NCBI RefSeq assembly: GCF_001953865.1
Contig: NZ_MQUQ01000012.1
Location: forward strand, 124,001 to 188,000
Source: Amycolatopsis coloradensis
GTDB lineage: Bacteria > Actinomycetota > Actinomycetes > Mycobacteriales > Pseudonocardiaceae
Length of the DNA: 64,000 nt
Reading direction: 5' to 3'
Shown: positions 32,241 through 40,402 of the stretch, in pieces
Layout: every line of letters starts with the position of its first letter
Position numbering within the stretch: position 1 is the first letter of the stretch
The notes under the pieces: model-generated
The model's input: the letters and a program-made list of their open reading frames with translations, nothing else
The model's database searches: none
Told to the model about the DNA's origin: nothing
Made by a program: the position numbers and the translations under genes

Positions 32241-33413
32241 TCAGGAGGCCATGGCCGGCGTGATTCGCGCTTCGCGGCGGTCCAAGCCGCCGGAGACCAC
32301 GGCCAGCGAGAGCCCCAGCACCGCCAGTGACGCGCCGACCCAGTTGGGTGCGACCAGGCCGAGCCCGCCCGCGATCACCAGACCGCCGAGGTAGGCGCCG
32401 ATCGAGTTCGCGATGTTGAACGCCGACTGCACGGCCGCGGAGACCAGCGACGGCGTCCCGCCCGCCTTCTCCATGATCCGGGCCTGCATCATCGGGCCGA
32501 TCATGAAACCGGCGAGGCCGACGAAGAAGATCGTCACCGCGGCGCCGACCTTGCCGTTCGCCGTGACGGTGAAGATCGCGAGCACCGTGGCCAGCCCGAA
32601 CAGCGAGACGTAGAGGCTCGGCATCAAGGCCTTGTCGGCGAGCCTGCCGCCGAGGTAGTTGCCGATCGTCATGCCGACCCCGGCCAGCGAGAGCAGCAGG
32701 GTGACGTTCGACGGCGAGTAGCCGGTGACGTCGGTCAGCATCGGCGTGATGTAGGACAGGCAGGCGAATACGCCGCCGAGGCCGAAGGTGACGATCGCGA
32801 GCGCGAGCCACACCTGGGGACGGCGGAAGGCGCCGAGTTCGCCGCGCAGCGACGGCTCGACCGGTTTGCCCTGATGGGGGACCAGTTTCGCGATCGCGGC
32901 CATGGCGACCAGGCCGATCACGGCGACGACGCCGAAGGTCGCGCGCCAGCCGACCTTCTGGCCGAGCAGCGTCCCGAGCGGCACGCCGACGACGTTGGCC
33001 AGGGTCAGGCCCATGAACATCATCGAGACGGCCTTCGCGCGTTCGCCCGGCTTGGCCAGGCTCGACGCGACGACCGCGCCGGCGCCGAAGAACGCGCCGT
33101 GCGGGAGGCCCGCGAGGAAGCGGAAGGCGACGCCGAAACTTTGGTTCGGCGAGAGCGCGAAGAGGACGTTGCCGAGCGTGAACAACCCCATCATCGCCAG
33201 CAGCATGGTCTTGCGCGGCAGCCGGACGGCGACCGCGGTGAGCAGCGGGGCGCCGACCACGACGCCCAGGGCGTAACCGGAGATCAGGTAGCCGGCGGAC
33301 GGGATGGACACGCCGAAATCGGCGGCGGCTTCGGGCAGTACGCCCATCATGACGAATTCGGTGGTGCCGATGCCGAAGGCACCGATGGCGAGCGCGAGCA
33401 GCGCGACGGGCAC
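32241..33413 (-). CDS. MFS transporter, DHA1-type
   Basis: The 390-residue twelve-helix exporter begins VPVALLALAIGAFGIGTTEFVMMGVLPEAAADFGV, the classic start of AraJ/CmlA-like drug or sugar efflux proteins. ISGYALGVVVGAPLLTAVAVRLPRKTMLL is the motif A region. GTG 33413 is preceded by GGGAGA, which decides it over an upstream ATG at 33476. Substrate unknown. A perfect 16-bp dyad (33439-33454) lies 26 bases upstream and may be an operator. No dedicated regulator is adjacent on that side, since the ArsR gene at 33609 reads toward this gene from further upstream. Confidence 0.88.
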   Translation of the reverse strand: MPVALLALAIGAFGIGTTEFVMMGVLPEAAADFGVSIPSAGYLISGYALGVVVGAPLLTAVAVRLPRKTMLLAMMGLFTLGNVLFALSPNQSFGVAFRFLAGLPHGAFFGAGAVVASSLAKPGERAKAVSMMFMGLTLANVVGVPLGTLLGQKVGWRATFGVVAVIGLVAMAAIAKLVPHQGKPVEPSLRGELGAFRRPQVWLALAIVTFGLGGVFACLSYITPMLTDVTGYSPSNVTLLLSLAGVGMTIGNYLGGRLADKALMPSLYVSLFGLATVLAIFTVTANGKVGAAVTIFFVGLAGFMIGPMMQARIMEKAGGTPSLVSAAVQSAFNIANSIGAYLGGLVIAGGLGLVAPNWVGASLAVLGLSLAVVSGGLDRREARITPAMAS

Positions 33414-33438
33414 GGCTCTCCCTTCGAGGGTCGTACGT

Positions 33439-33454
33439 GAGTAAACGATTACTC
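33439..33454. promoter_or_regulatory. candidate operator dyad
   Basis: GAGTAA-ACGA-TTACTC is a perfect inverted repeat placed 26 bases upstream of the MFS start, the size typical of TetR or MarR operators. No regulator is linked by sequence. Confidence 0.5.
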
Positions 33455-33608
33455 GCCCACCGTCGCGGATGGGCAACTGAATCGATTTAGGTCTCGGACA
33501 TGAAAGAAGACAGCGCGTTCGGCCCCGACGTCGACGAGCTGTCCTACGTCCAGTTCAACGGATCACGGGGGCTTTTGTCATCCCGGTTTCGGGTGAGGCT
33601 GCCCACCC

Positions 33609-33926
33609 TCAGCGGCGGGCGGCGAGCACGCCCTGGAGCAGTCCGGGGAAGAGTTCGTCGAGATCGTTGCGGCGCAACGAGTTGTAGCGCGTGGTGCCCT
33701 GCTGCCGGCCCATGATGATGCCCGCTTCGCGCAGGGTGCGCAGGTGATGGGTGAGTGTTGACTTGGTCACGGCGACGTCGAAACCACTGCACGAGATCTC
33801 GGTGCCGGGGCCGGCCAGCTGGCGGACCATGTCGAGCCGCACCGGGTCGGCGAGCGCGGCGAGGACCGTCTCGATCCGGATCTCGTCCTGCCCCGGGTAG
33901 ACGTACTGCTGGGTCGGCGTGGCCAT
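33609..33926 (-). CDS. ArsR-family HTH regulator
   Basis: The 105-residue winged-helix protein starts at ATG 33926. RIETVLAALADPVRLDMVRQLA, TKSTLTHHLRTLREAGIIMGRQQGTTRYNSLRR is the ArsR HTH and wing. It has two Cys-free helices and only one Cys (SCSGFD), so a thiol metal site is not obvious. It is divergent from the MFS exporter starting at 34204. Direct and inverted repeats in its upstream region suggest autoregulation and control of that exporter. The inducer is unknown. Confidence 0.85.
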   Translation of the reverse strand: MATPTQQYVYPGQDEIRIETVLAALADPVRLDMVRQLAGPGTEISCSGFDVAVTKSTLTHHLRTLREAGIIMGRQQGTTRYNSLRRNDLDELFPGLLQGVLAARR

Positions 33927-33964
33927 CCGTCCATAGTACGACGCCCCTCGAACTTTCCGCGAGT

Positions 33965-34010
33965 TCGTAGTACGGTCACCATCGAACTACGACAACCATC
34001 GAACAACGAC
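33965..34010. promoter_or_regulatory. repeat operator between ArsR and MFS genes
   Basis: An inverted pair TCGTAGT (33965-33971) and ACTACGA (33986-33992) overlaps two direct repeats ACCATCGAACTACGAC (33978-33993) and ACCATCGAACAACGAC (33995-34010), spaced 17 bp. These lie 39-84 bases upstream of the ArsR start and are the likely ArsR binding region. Confidence 0.6.
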
Positions 34011-34021
34011 CCCCGTGCGAC

Positions 34022-34156
34022 TTTCGCCCCCTGATCGCGATCCGGCGCCGGCCGGGCTCCCGCGGCACCGGCTCGACTTTCGCGGGCTAAGTGCGCTCTG
34101 CCCGGCACCTGGGTGACCGGGGCCGGAGCGACTTCCGCCCCCTAATCGCGATCTGG
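34022..34156. repeat. two family B copies with a decayed family A copy
   Basis: Family B lies at 34022-34045 (CGCCCCCTGATCGCGATCCGG, with TTT before) and 34128-34156 (CGCCCCCTAATCGCGATCTGG region). A decayed A copy at 34074-34096 keeps TTTCGCGGGCTAAGTGCGC. They sit in the exporter promoter gap. Confidence 0.75.
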
Positions 34157-34203
34157 GCAGGGAGTGGGAAGTGGGCGCAAAAGGGGTCTGGAGCTGGGGA
34201 GTC

Positions 34204-35373
34204 ATGACTTTCGCACCACCCAGGACCGCGGTGCTGGCACTCGGCACGTTCGCGGTCGGCACCAGCGGGTACGTCGTCGCCGGGCTGCTGCCCGCGCTGA
34301 CCGGCGAGCTCGGGGTCTCCGAGACGGCCGCCGCGCAGCTGGTCACCGCCTTCGCCATCGCGTACGCGGTCGGCTCACCGCTGTTCGCCGCGGTCACGGG
34401 CCGTTGGGAGCGGCGCACGCTCCTGGTCACCGCGCTCGTCGTCACCGCCATCGGCAACGCACTCGCCGCCCTCGCGCCCGGCTACGTGACCCTGCTCCTC
34501 GCCCGGGTCGTCACCGCGATCGGCGCGGCGGTCTTCACCCCGGCCGCGAGCGCCGTCGCCGCCGAACTCACCTCGCCGGAACGCCGGGGCCGCGCGGTCG
34601 CGCTCGTCTTCGGCGGGCTGACCGTCGCGACGATCCTCGGCGTCCCGCTCGGCAGCGTCCTTTCACAGAGCGTCGGCTACCAGGCCGTCTTCGCACTCGT
34701 CGCGGCCTTCTCGCTTCTCGGTGCCTTCGCGGTCCGGATGGTGTTGCCCGCGGTCCCGGCGCCGCCTCCGGTCCGGCTGGCTGAAAGGTTCACCGTCGCC
34801 AGGGACCCGCGCGTCCTCGCCATGCTCGCCGCGACCGTGCTCGGCTGCCTCGCCGCGTTCTCCGTCTACACCTTCATCTCGCCGGTGCTGTCCGCCACGG
34901 CCGGCGTCCACGGAACGACGGTCAGCCTGCTGCTGTTCGTCTACGGCGCGGGCGGCGCGCTCGGCAACGTCCTCGGCGGCCGCGCGGCCGACAAGTGGGG
35001 CGCCAAGGGGCCGCTGCTGGTCGTCTTCGGCGGGATCACCGTGGTGCTCGCGCTGCTGCCGCTGGTGGCGACCACCGTCGCGGGCGCGGCCGTCGGCCTC
35101 TTCCTCTGGGGACTGGCCACCTGGTCGGTCAACCCGCCGATCCAGCACCGGCTGATCGAACTCTCCAGCCAGAACGCCGGACTGCTCCTCTCACTCAACG
35201 CGTCCGCGATCTATCTCGGCGTCGGGCTCTCCGGCCTGGTCGGGGGAGCGGTGCTGAGCGGCGGCGGACCGCTCCTGCTGCCCGAGATCGCGGCGGTGCT
35301 GACCGCGCTCGGCGCGGCCGTGGTCGTGGCGGGCTGGCGGAGCCGCGTGAAGCAGCCCGCCCTTGCCGAGTGA
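34204..35373 (+). CDS. MFS transporter
   Basis: The 389-residue exporter of the DHA1 type has a VLALGTFAVGTSGYVVAGLLPALTGELGVS start, AFAIAYAVGSPLFAAVTGRWERRTLL (motif A) and VVTAIGAAVFTPAASAVAAEL. The C-half is clean, with SVNPPIQHRLIELSSQNAGLLLSLNASAIYLGVGLSG. It is paired with the divergent ArsR gene, so drug or metabolite efflux under ArsR control is likely. ATG 34204 was chosen. A GTG at 34171 would add 11 residues. It is related to, but not a close copy of, the MFS gene at 32241. Confidence 0.88.
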   Translation: MTFAPPRTAVLALGTFAVGTSGYVVAGLLPALTGELGVSETAAAQLVTAFAIAYAVGSPLFAAVTGRWERRTLLVTALVVTAIGNALAALAPGYVTLLLARVVTAIGAAVFTPAASAVAAELTSPERRGRAVALVFGGLTVATILGVPLGSVLSQSVGYQAVFALVAAFSLLGAFAVRMVLPAVPAPPPVRLAERFTVARDPRVLAMLAATVLGCLAAFSVYTFISPVLSATAGVHGTTVSLLLFVYGAGGALGNVLGGRAADKWGAKGPLLVVFGGITVVLALLPLVATTVAGAAVGLFLWGLATWSVNPPIQHRLIELSSQNAGLLLSLNASAIYLGVGLSGLVGGAVLSGGGPLLLPEIAAVLTALGAAVVVAGWRSRVKQPALAE

Positions 35374-35376
35374 CGC

Positions 35377-35565
35377 CTATTCGGCGCGAGACTGGACTTC
35401 GCAGTCGGGTCCGGGAAAGACCAGCCCTTCGTGCCCGTCGGCGAACCGGACGAGATACGGCGGGGCGCCGTGTTCGCCGCGTACCTCGAGGATTTCACCG
35501 CGTTGTTCAACCGAGCCCACCGTGCGTCCGTGCACGTGGATCTCGTCTCCGACGGTCGCGTGCAT
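35377..35565 (-). CDS. DUF1918 small protein
   Basis: 62 residues from ATG 35565 (MHATVGDEIHVHGRTVGSVEQRGEILEVRGEHG). The pattern and the ending PPYLVRFADGHEGLVFPGPDCEV are diagnostic of DUF1918, a small SH3-like beta-barrel fold of unknown function, abundant in actinobacteria. A GGAGGT lies eleven bases upstream. It is convergent with the MFS gene, four bases between stops. Confidence 0.88.
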   Translation of the reverse strand: MHATVGDEIHVHGRTVGSVEQRGEILEVRGEHGAPPYLVRFADGHEGLVFPGPDCEVQSRAE

Positions 35566-35680
35566 GAGTATCACCTCCGACGCTTCAAGGTTAGGAGCGC
35601 CGGAGGTGATTCCGCTACGGCGCTTGCATGATCCGCGAAATGCGCGGGCTCGCGTCGGCCGTCGCCGATAAGCTGCCCGG

Positions 35681-36325
35681 ATGACCGACGTACTCGACGT
35701 GGTGGCCGGGAAAAGTGGCGAACTGGTACTTCGCCGGGCCGGTGAGGACTTCGAGGTCATCGCCAACGGCGTCTTCCTGATGGACACCCGGAACGGTGAA
35801 TCCGAACGGCTGCTCGTCTCGGTGGCGGCGGACCTGGTGCCGGGCAGGACAAGGATGCTGATCGGCGGCCTCGGTGTCGGCTATTCGCTGCGCGCCGCGC
35901 TGGACCACCCCGGTGTCGGCGAGATCGTGGTCGTGGAGCGCGAACCCGCCGTGATCGGGTGGAACCGAGAGGGCCCGCTCAAGGACGTCCACGACGACGC
36001 CCTTTCCGACCAGCGGGTCACCGTCGTCGAGGCCGACCTGGTGAAGTGGTTGCGCCGGACGGAAGAGCGGTTCGACGCGCTGTGCCTCGACATCGACAAC
36101 GGTCCTGAGTGGACGGTCACCGACGGCAACGCCGAGCTGTATCAGAACGACGGACTCGACATGCTCGCTGACCGGTTGCGGCCCGGCGGGGTGCTCGGGG
36201 TGTGGAGTGCCGAGGCGGTGCCGTCCTTCGCGAAGCGGCTGCGAGCGCGGTTCGGGGAGGTGCGGGAGCTGAAGATCCCGGTGCCGCAAGGTGAACCGGA
36301 CGTCCTGTGGTTCGCGCGGGTGTAG
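35681..36325 (+). CDS. spermidine synthase-like methyltransferase-fold protein
   Basis: The 214-residue protein begins MTDVLDVVAGKSGELVLRRAGEDFEVIANGVFLMD. The glycine motif LIGGLGVGYSLRAAL and the acidic end of strand two (IVVVEREPAVIGWNREG) match the SpeE-like SAM-binding fold. A later FDALCLDIDNGPEW and LRPGGVLGVWSAE are in place. The residues that bind polyamines are not recognised, so the substrate is unknown. Its 3' end overlaps the next gene by 19 bases. Confidence 0.8.
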   Translation: MTDVLDVVAGKSGELVLRRAGEDFEVIANGVFLMDTRNGESERLLVSVAADLVPGRTRMLIGGLGVGYSLRAALDHPGVGEIVVVEREPAVIGWNREGPLKDVHDDALSDQRVTVVEADLVKWLRRTEERFDALCLDIDNGPEWTVTDGNAELYQNDGLDMLADRLRPGGVLGVWSAEAVPSFAKRLRARFGEVRELKIPVPQGEPDVLWFARV

Positions 36326-36813
36326 CGGACGCCGCGCGCGTCAACGCCCGCTGGTGCGACGTGGTGTGCCGGGCGCACGGGATCGCCGGGACGTTCGGCC
36401 GTCATGCCTGGACCGCGCCGCGCCGGACGCCGCCGCTGTACCCGGACGCGGTGACGTTGACGCCTGCCGCCTCGGTGACGGACGTACTGGACGGAATCGA
36501 CTTGTCGCCGGGTTGTTCGGTGAAGGACAGCTTCGGTTGCCTGGATCTTTCCGGCGCGGGCTTCGAGGTGCTCTTCGAAGCCACCTGGATCACGCGCACC
36601 GCTGAGGTGCCCCTCGAACCGGGCTGGGCACGCGTCGACGGCCGGTTCGAAGACCCGTCCGTCGCAGAGTGGTCTGACGGCGTCTCCGGTGTGATCTCCA
36701 ACCGGGACGGCGACTTCGCCGGACTGTCCAATTTGTACACTCATGGCGACCTCGACGCCGCCCTCCGCGACGGCTACGCGGCTCTCGGCCCGCTGCGGGT
36801 GTGGCTGAAATGA
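36307..36813 (+). CDS. hypothetical protein, partner of the adjacent GNAT gene
   Basis: The 168-residue protein starts at GTG 36307, 19 bases inside the upstream gene, the only start compatible with the frame. ARVNARWCDVVCRAHGIAG, RRTPPLYPDAVTLTP, GCSVKDSFGCLDLSGAGFEVLFEATWI and SGVISNRDGDFAGLSNLYT are visible landmarks. They suggest a small N-acetyltransferase-like or binding fold, but the acetyl-CoA motif is not clear. Operon context with the next gene (seven bases apart) suggests joint action. Confidence 0.65.
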   Translation: MVRAGVADAARVNARWCDVVCRAHGIAGTFGRHAWTAPRRTPPLYPDAVTLTPAASVTDVLDGIDLSPGCSVKDSFGCLDLSGAGFEVLFEATWITRTAEVPLEPGWARVDGRFEDPSVAEWSDGVSGVISNRDGDFAGLSNLYTHGDLDAALRDGYAALGPLRVWLK

Positions 36814-36820
36814 TCCCCGG

Positions 36821-37387
36821 ATGGAGATCACGACCTGGCACCTCGAACAGACCTCGCCGGACGACCTGAGCGCGGCGAAACCGCCCGCCGTCCCGGTGAC
36901 GGTCACCCGCGCCGAGCTGGTCAGCCCCGAGCTGAACCGGTACCTCTACACCGCCGTCGGCGGCGACTGGTTCTGGATCGACAGGCTGGACTGGACGTGG
37001 TCGCGGTGGATCGAGTGGCTGGACAGGCCGGGCGTCGAGACCTGGGTGGCGTACACGCGGGGAACGCCGTGCGGCTTCTTCGAACTCGACGGCAGCGCGG
37101 ACGACGAAGTGGAACTCGCGTACTTCGGCCTGATGTCGTCCTTCGTCGGGAAGGGCATCGGCGGGCATCTGCTGACCGTCGCGCTGCGGGAGGCGTGGGC
37201 GCTCGCGGACCGCTGGCCCGGCAAGGCGGCGACGCGCCGCGTGACGGTCCACACCTGCACCACGGACGGCCCGGCCGCGCTCAAGAACTATCAGGCACGC
37301 GGCTTCCGGCTGTTCCGCACCGAAGCCGGGCAGGCCGAACTGCCCGCCGAGACGCCGGGGCCGTGGCCGGGAGCCGCGAAGAAGTAG
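36821..37387 (+). CDS. GNAT family N-acetyltransferase
   Basis: The 188-residue protein has the GNAT core: VAYTRGTPCGFFELDG, VELAYFGLMSSFVGKGIGGHLLTVALREAWAL (the GxGxG/A acetyl-CoA loop, GKGIGG), and RRVTVHTCTTDGPAALKNYQARGFRLFRTE. It acetylates an amine of unknown identity. ATG 36821 lies seven bases after the preceding stop. It is convergent with the glycosylase-like gene, adjacent with no gap. Confidence 0.85.
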   Translation: MEITTWHLEQTSPDDLSAAKPPAVPVTVTRAELVSPELNRYLYTAVGGDWFWIDRLDWTWSRWIEWLDRPGVETWVAYTRGTPCGFFELDGSADDEVELAYFGLMSSFVGKGIGGHLLTVALREAWALADRWPGKAATRRVTVHTCTTDGPAALKNYQARGFRLFRTEAGQAELPAETPGPWPGAAKK

Positions 37388-37975
37388 CTACTTCGCCGGA
37401 GCCTTGGCAGCGGCCTTCGCCGCCTTCTTGAACGCCCGCACCTCGCCGAGGGTCTTCGTGTCGACAACATCGGCGATCGAACGCCGGGAGCCGCGGTCGC
37501 CGTACGAGCCGGTGGCCGCGCGCCAGCCCTTGGGCTGCACACCGAGCTGCTTACCGAGCAGCGCGAGGAAGATCGCGGCCTTCTGATCGCCGAAACCGGG
37601 CAACGCCTTGAGCCGCTTGAGGACCTCGGGGCCGTCCGGTTTGGGCCGCCCGGCGGTCCAGATCCCGGCGGCGTCGCCGTCGTAGTGTTCGACCACGTGC
37701 TCCGCGAGGTCCTTCACCCGCCGGGCCATCGAACCGCCGTAACGGTGGATCGCGGGCGGGACGACACAGAGTTCGACGAAGGTCTCGGTGTCCATCGCGT
37801 GGATCTTCTTGATGTCGAAACCGTCCATCCGGTCCGCGATCTTCTGCGGTCCCCGGAACGCGTGTTCCATCGGGAACTGCTGGTCGAGGAGCATCCCGAC
37901 GAGCAGCGCGAACGGGTCTTCGGTCAGCAGCCGGTCCGCTTCCTCGTCTCCGACCAGGTGCAATGCGCGCGTCAT
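37388..37975 (-). CDS. HhH-GPD base-excision glycosylase-like protein
   Basis: A 195-residue protein of the HhH-GPD superfamily. DPFALLVGMLLDQQFPMEHAFRGPQKIADRM is the N-terminal helical part, and VLKRLKALPGFGDQKAAIFLALLGKQLG contains the helix-hairpin-helix (LPGFGDQKA). The catalytic Asp of classic members follows the hairpin in the GPD motif, which is not obvious here. The family includes DNA-3-methyladenine and endonuclease III-type glycosylases, and this small type is common in actinomycetes. The C-terminal tail is Lys/Ala-rich (AFKKAAKAAAKAPAK), possibly DNA-binding. It is cytosolic. Confidence 0.82.
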   Translation of the reverse strand: MTRALHLVGDEEADRLLTEDPFALLVGMLLDQQFPMEHAFRGPQKIADRMDGFDIKKIHAMDTETFVELCVVPPAIHRYGGSMARRVKDLAEHVVEHYDGDAAGIWTAGRPKPDGPEVLKRLKALPGFGDQKAAIFLALLGKQLGVQPKGWRAATGSYGDRGSRRSIADVVDTKTLGEVRAFKKAAKAAAKAPAK

Positions 37976-38012
37976 GCGCCCAGGATCTCACGAACGCGCC
38001 GCCGCGCGCGTC

Positions 38013-38891
38013 TCATCCGTGTGGGTCGACCAGCAGGTCCGCGGCCGCGGTGGTGACGGCGGCCGACACCGCCGCCAGCGCGGGGGAGTCGAGTTTCCAC
38101 TGCTGCCAGAACAGCGGTACGTCGATCGGGTGGTCCGCGTCCAGGCAGACGAAGCGCCCCTCGCGCAGGCGGTCGCCGATCTGCGCGAGCGGCACCATGC
38201 CCCAGCCCATCCCGGCAGCGACGGCGTCGAAGAACCCTTCGGACGACGGGACGTAGTGCCGCAGCGAACTCGCGATCGTGCCGCGTTCGCGCGCGAAGCG
38301 GTCCTGAAGGTCGTCACGGCGGTCGAAGACGACGACGGGTGCTTCGGCGAGATCGAGGCCTGTCCCGAGCCGAGGGCTCACGACGGCCAGGTAGCGCATG
38401 TGCCCGAGCCGGTGCACCGAACAGCCCGCGACCGGATCCGGCGACGACGTCACGGCCGCCATCACCAGGCCTTCCCGCAGCAGGGTCGTGGTGTGGTCCT
38501 GATCCTCGCGGTGCAGTTCGAAGCAGATCTTTTGCTCCGCCGGTACCCGGGTGAGCGCCGGCAGGAACCACGTCGCCAGGGAATCTGCGTTCACCGCGAT
38601 CGGCAGCCGGACCGGCTCGTCGCCCGCGGTCAGGCCGAGTTCGGCCCGGGTGTCGGACTCCAGCAACGTCAGCTGACGGCCGAAGCGCACGACCGCCTGT
38701 CCGGACTCGGTCAGGCGCACCGGTTTCGTGCGGATCAGCAGAACCCGGCCGGTGCGCTGTTCGAGGGCCTTGACGCGCTGGCTGATCGCCGACGGCGTCA
38801 CGTGCAGGGCCGAGGCGGCCGCGTCGAACGTGCCTTCGTCGGCGACCGCCAGCAGGGTGCGGACCAGGTCGAGGGGCAGTTCTGTCGTCAC
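38013..38891 (-). CDS. lysG: LysR-family regulator LysG/ArgP of the lysE exporter
   Basis: The 292-residue protein has an N-terminal winged HTH (VRTLLAVADEGTFDAAASALHVTPSAISQRVKALEQRTGRVLLIRTKPVRLTESG) and an effector domain. VHRLGHMRYLAVVSP and FFDAVAAGMGWGMVPLAQIGD are effector-domain signatures of ArgP/LysG. It is divergent from lysE with a 66-base gap and a dyad operator, exactly the arrangement of the corynebacterial lysine/arginine export system, where LysG senses basic amino acids. Function is inferred from that match. Confidence 0.9.
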   Translation of the reverse strand: MTTELPLDLVRTLLAVADEGTFDAAASALHVTPSAISQRVKALEQRTGRVLLIRTKPVRLTESGQAVVRFGRQLTLLESDTRAELGLTAGDEPVRLPIAVNADSLATWFLPALTRVPAEQKICFELHREDQDHTTTLLREGLVMAAVTSSPDPVAGCSVHRLGHMRYLAVVSPRLGTGLDLAEAPVVVFDRRDDLQDRFARERGTIASSLRHYVPSSEGFFDAVAAGMGWGMVPLAQIGDRLREGRFVCLDADHPIDVPLFWQQWKLDSPALAAVSAAVTTAAADLLVDPHG

Positions 38892-38895
38892 GAGC

Positions 38896-38919
38896 GCTAA
38901 TCTTACGTAAGAATCTTTA
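38896..38919. promoter_or_regulatory. LysG operator in the lysG-lysE gap
   Basis: TCTTACGTAAGA (38901-38912) is a perfect dyad flanked by CGCTAA and ATCTTTAG. It lies a few bases upstream of lysG and about 45 bases upstream of lysE, consistent with a LysR recognition site controlling both. Confidence 0.7.
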
Positions 38920-38957
38920 GCTGTACTGTTGGCGACTCGCTTCCTACTGTTCTTCTC

Positions 38958-39572
38958 ATGGGAAACGTCCTGTTCAGCGCCGCCGCCGGTTTCGGCGCCA
39001 CCATGGCCCTCATCGTCGCGATCGGCGCGCAGAACGCCTTCGTGCTGCGCCAGGGCATCCGGCGCGAAGCGGTGCTCGTGGTGGTGCTGATCTGCATCGT
39101 CTCCGACGTCATCCTGGTCAGCCTCGGCGTCGGCGGAGTCGGCGCGCTGGTGGGGACCTCACCCGAAGCGCTGACCATCGCCGCTCTGGTCGGCGGCGCT
39201 TTTCTGCTCTGCTACGGCGCTCTCGCGGCCCGTCGCGCGTTCAAGCCGGCGGCGCTGGAAACCGGGGGCCCGGAGACCGGCGGGTCGCTGCGCCGCATCG
39301 TGCTGACCACGCTGGCGATCACCTGGCTGAACCCGCACGTCTACCTCGACACCCTGCTCCTGCTCGGCGCCATCGCGGCGGGGCACGGCGGCGGCCGGTG
39401 GGCGTTCGGCGTCGGCGCGGTGTCGGCCAGCGTGATCTGGTTCCTCGTGCTCGGCTTCGGCGCGAGGCTGCTCAGCGGATTCTTCCGGAAGCCGTCGTCG
39501 TGGCGAGTGCTGGACGGCCTGGTCGCCGCGACGATGATCGCCCTCGGTGTCACGCTGGTGGCCAGCGCCTGA
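38958..39572 (+). CDS. lysE: LysE family amino-acid exporter
   Basis: The 204-residue membrane protein of the LysE/RhtB family has six helices. The start GFGATMALIVAIGAQNAFVLRQGIRREAVLVVVLICIVSDVILVSLGVGGVGAL is diagnostic (GAQNAFVLRQG). TWLNPHVYLDTLLLLG carries the conserved NPH motif. It exports lysine and arginine in relatives. The ATG at 38958 has only TTCTTCTC before it, so the ribosome site is weak. Control by the divergent lysG is likely. Confidence 0.93.
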   Translation: MGNVLFSAAAGFGATMALIVAIGAQNAFVLRQGIRREAVLVVVLICIVSDVILVSLGVGGVGALVGTSPEALTIAALVGGAFLLCYGALAARRAFKPAALETGGPETGGSLRRIVLTTLAITWLNPHVYLDTLLLLGAIAAGHGGGRWAFGVGAVSASVIWFLVLGFGARLLSGFFRKPSSWRVLDGLVAATMIALGVTLVASA

Positions 39573-40400
39573 TCACGGCAGCCGAGCCAGGTCCTCGGCG
39601 GTGAGCACGAGCTCGGCGGCGGCCGCCGAATCGCGGATCGTCGCGGGCCGCGTCGAACCGGGGATCGCGATCATCGACGGCGACTTCGCGAGCAGCCAGG
39701 CCAGGCACACCCGTTGCGGGCTGACCCCGTGCTCTTCGGCCACGGCGAGGAATTCGCCGCCGATCCCGCGCAGCGGACCCCAAGGCAGGTAGGCGAGCCC
39801 GAGTTTCGTGCACAGTGCCAGCTCCGGTTCGTGCGCGAGTTGTGCGGGCGAGTGCTCGTTTTGCACCGAAACCAGCTTCCCACCGAGGATCTCCCGCGCT
39901 TCGAGGATCTGCGCACTGGACACATTGGACACTCCGGCGAGCTGGATCTTGCCTTCGTCGGCCAATTCCTTGATCGCGCCGACGGACTCCGCCCACGGCA
40001 CGCGCTCGTCGGGCTTGTGCAACTGGTAGAGCCCGATCGCGTCGACGCCGAGCCGTTTCAGCGAGCCCTCGCAGGCGCTCTTGAGGTGCGCGGGTGTCCC
40101 GGTGACGGTCCACGAGCCGTCACCGGGCCTGCCACGGCCGCCCTTGGTCGCGACGAGCACCGCGTCCGAGCCGCCGCCGTAGGTGGCCAGCGCCTCGGCG
40201 ATCAGCACCTCGTTGTGCCCGATTTCGCCCGCGTGCCAGTGGTAGGAGTCCGCCGTGTCGATCAGCGTGACCCCGGCGTCGAGCGCGGCGTGGATGGTGG
40301 CGATCGCGCGTTCGGAGTCCGGACGGCCCTCGATCGACAACGGCATCGCGCCCAGCCCGATCGCGCTCACTTTGACGTCCCCGATGCTGCGGTAGCGCAT
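39573..40400 (-). CDS. aldo/keto reductase
   Basis: A 275-residue (beta/alpha)8 barrel. The tetrad is visible: Asp and Tyr in LIDTADSYHWHAGEIG, Lys in VLVATKGG and His in GLYQLHKPD. NADPH-site residues PGSTRPATIRDSAAAAELVL end the protein. It reduces aldehydes or ketones with NADPH. Substrate unknown. It starts at ATG 40400, two bases after the stop of the epimerase gene, so the two are co-transcribed (epimerase first). Confidence 0.9.
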   Translation of the reverse strand: MRYRSIGDVKVSAIGLGAMPLSIEGRPDSERAIATIHAALDAGVTLIDTADSYHWHAGEIGHNEVLIAEALATYGGGSDAVLVATKGGRGRPGDGSWTVTGTPAHLKSACEGSLKRLGVDAIGLYQLHKPDERVPWAESVGAIKELADEGKIQLAGVSNVSSAQILEAREILGGKLVSVQNEHSPAQLAHEPELALCTKLGLAYLPWGPLRGIGGEFLAVAEEHGVSPQRVCLAWLLAKSPSMIAIPGSTRPATIRDSAAAAELVLTAEDLARLP

Positions 40401-40402
40401 GC

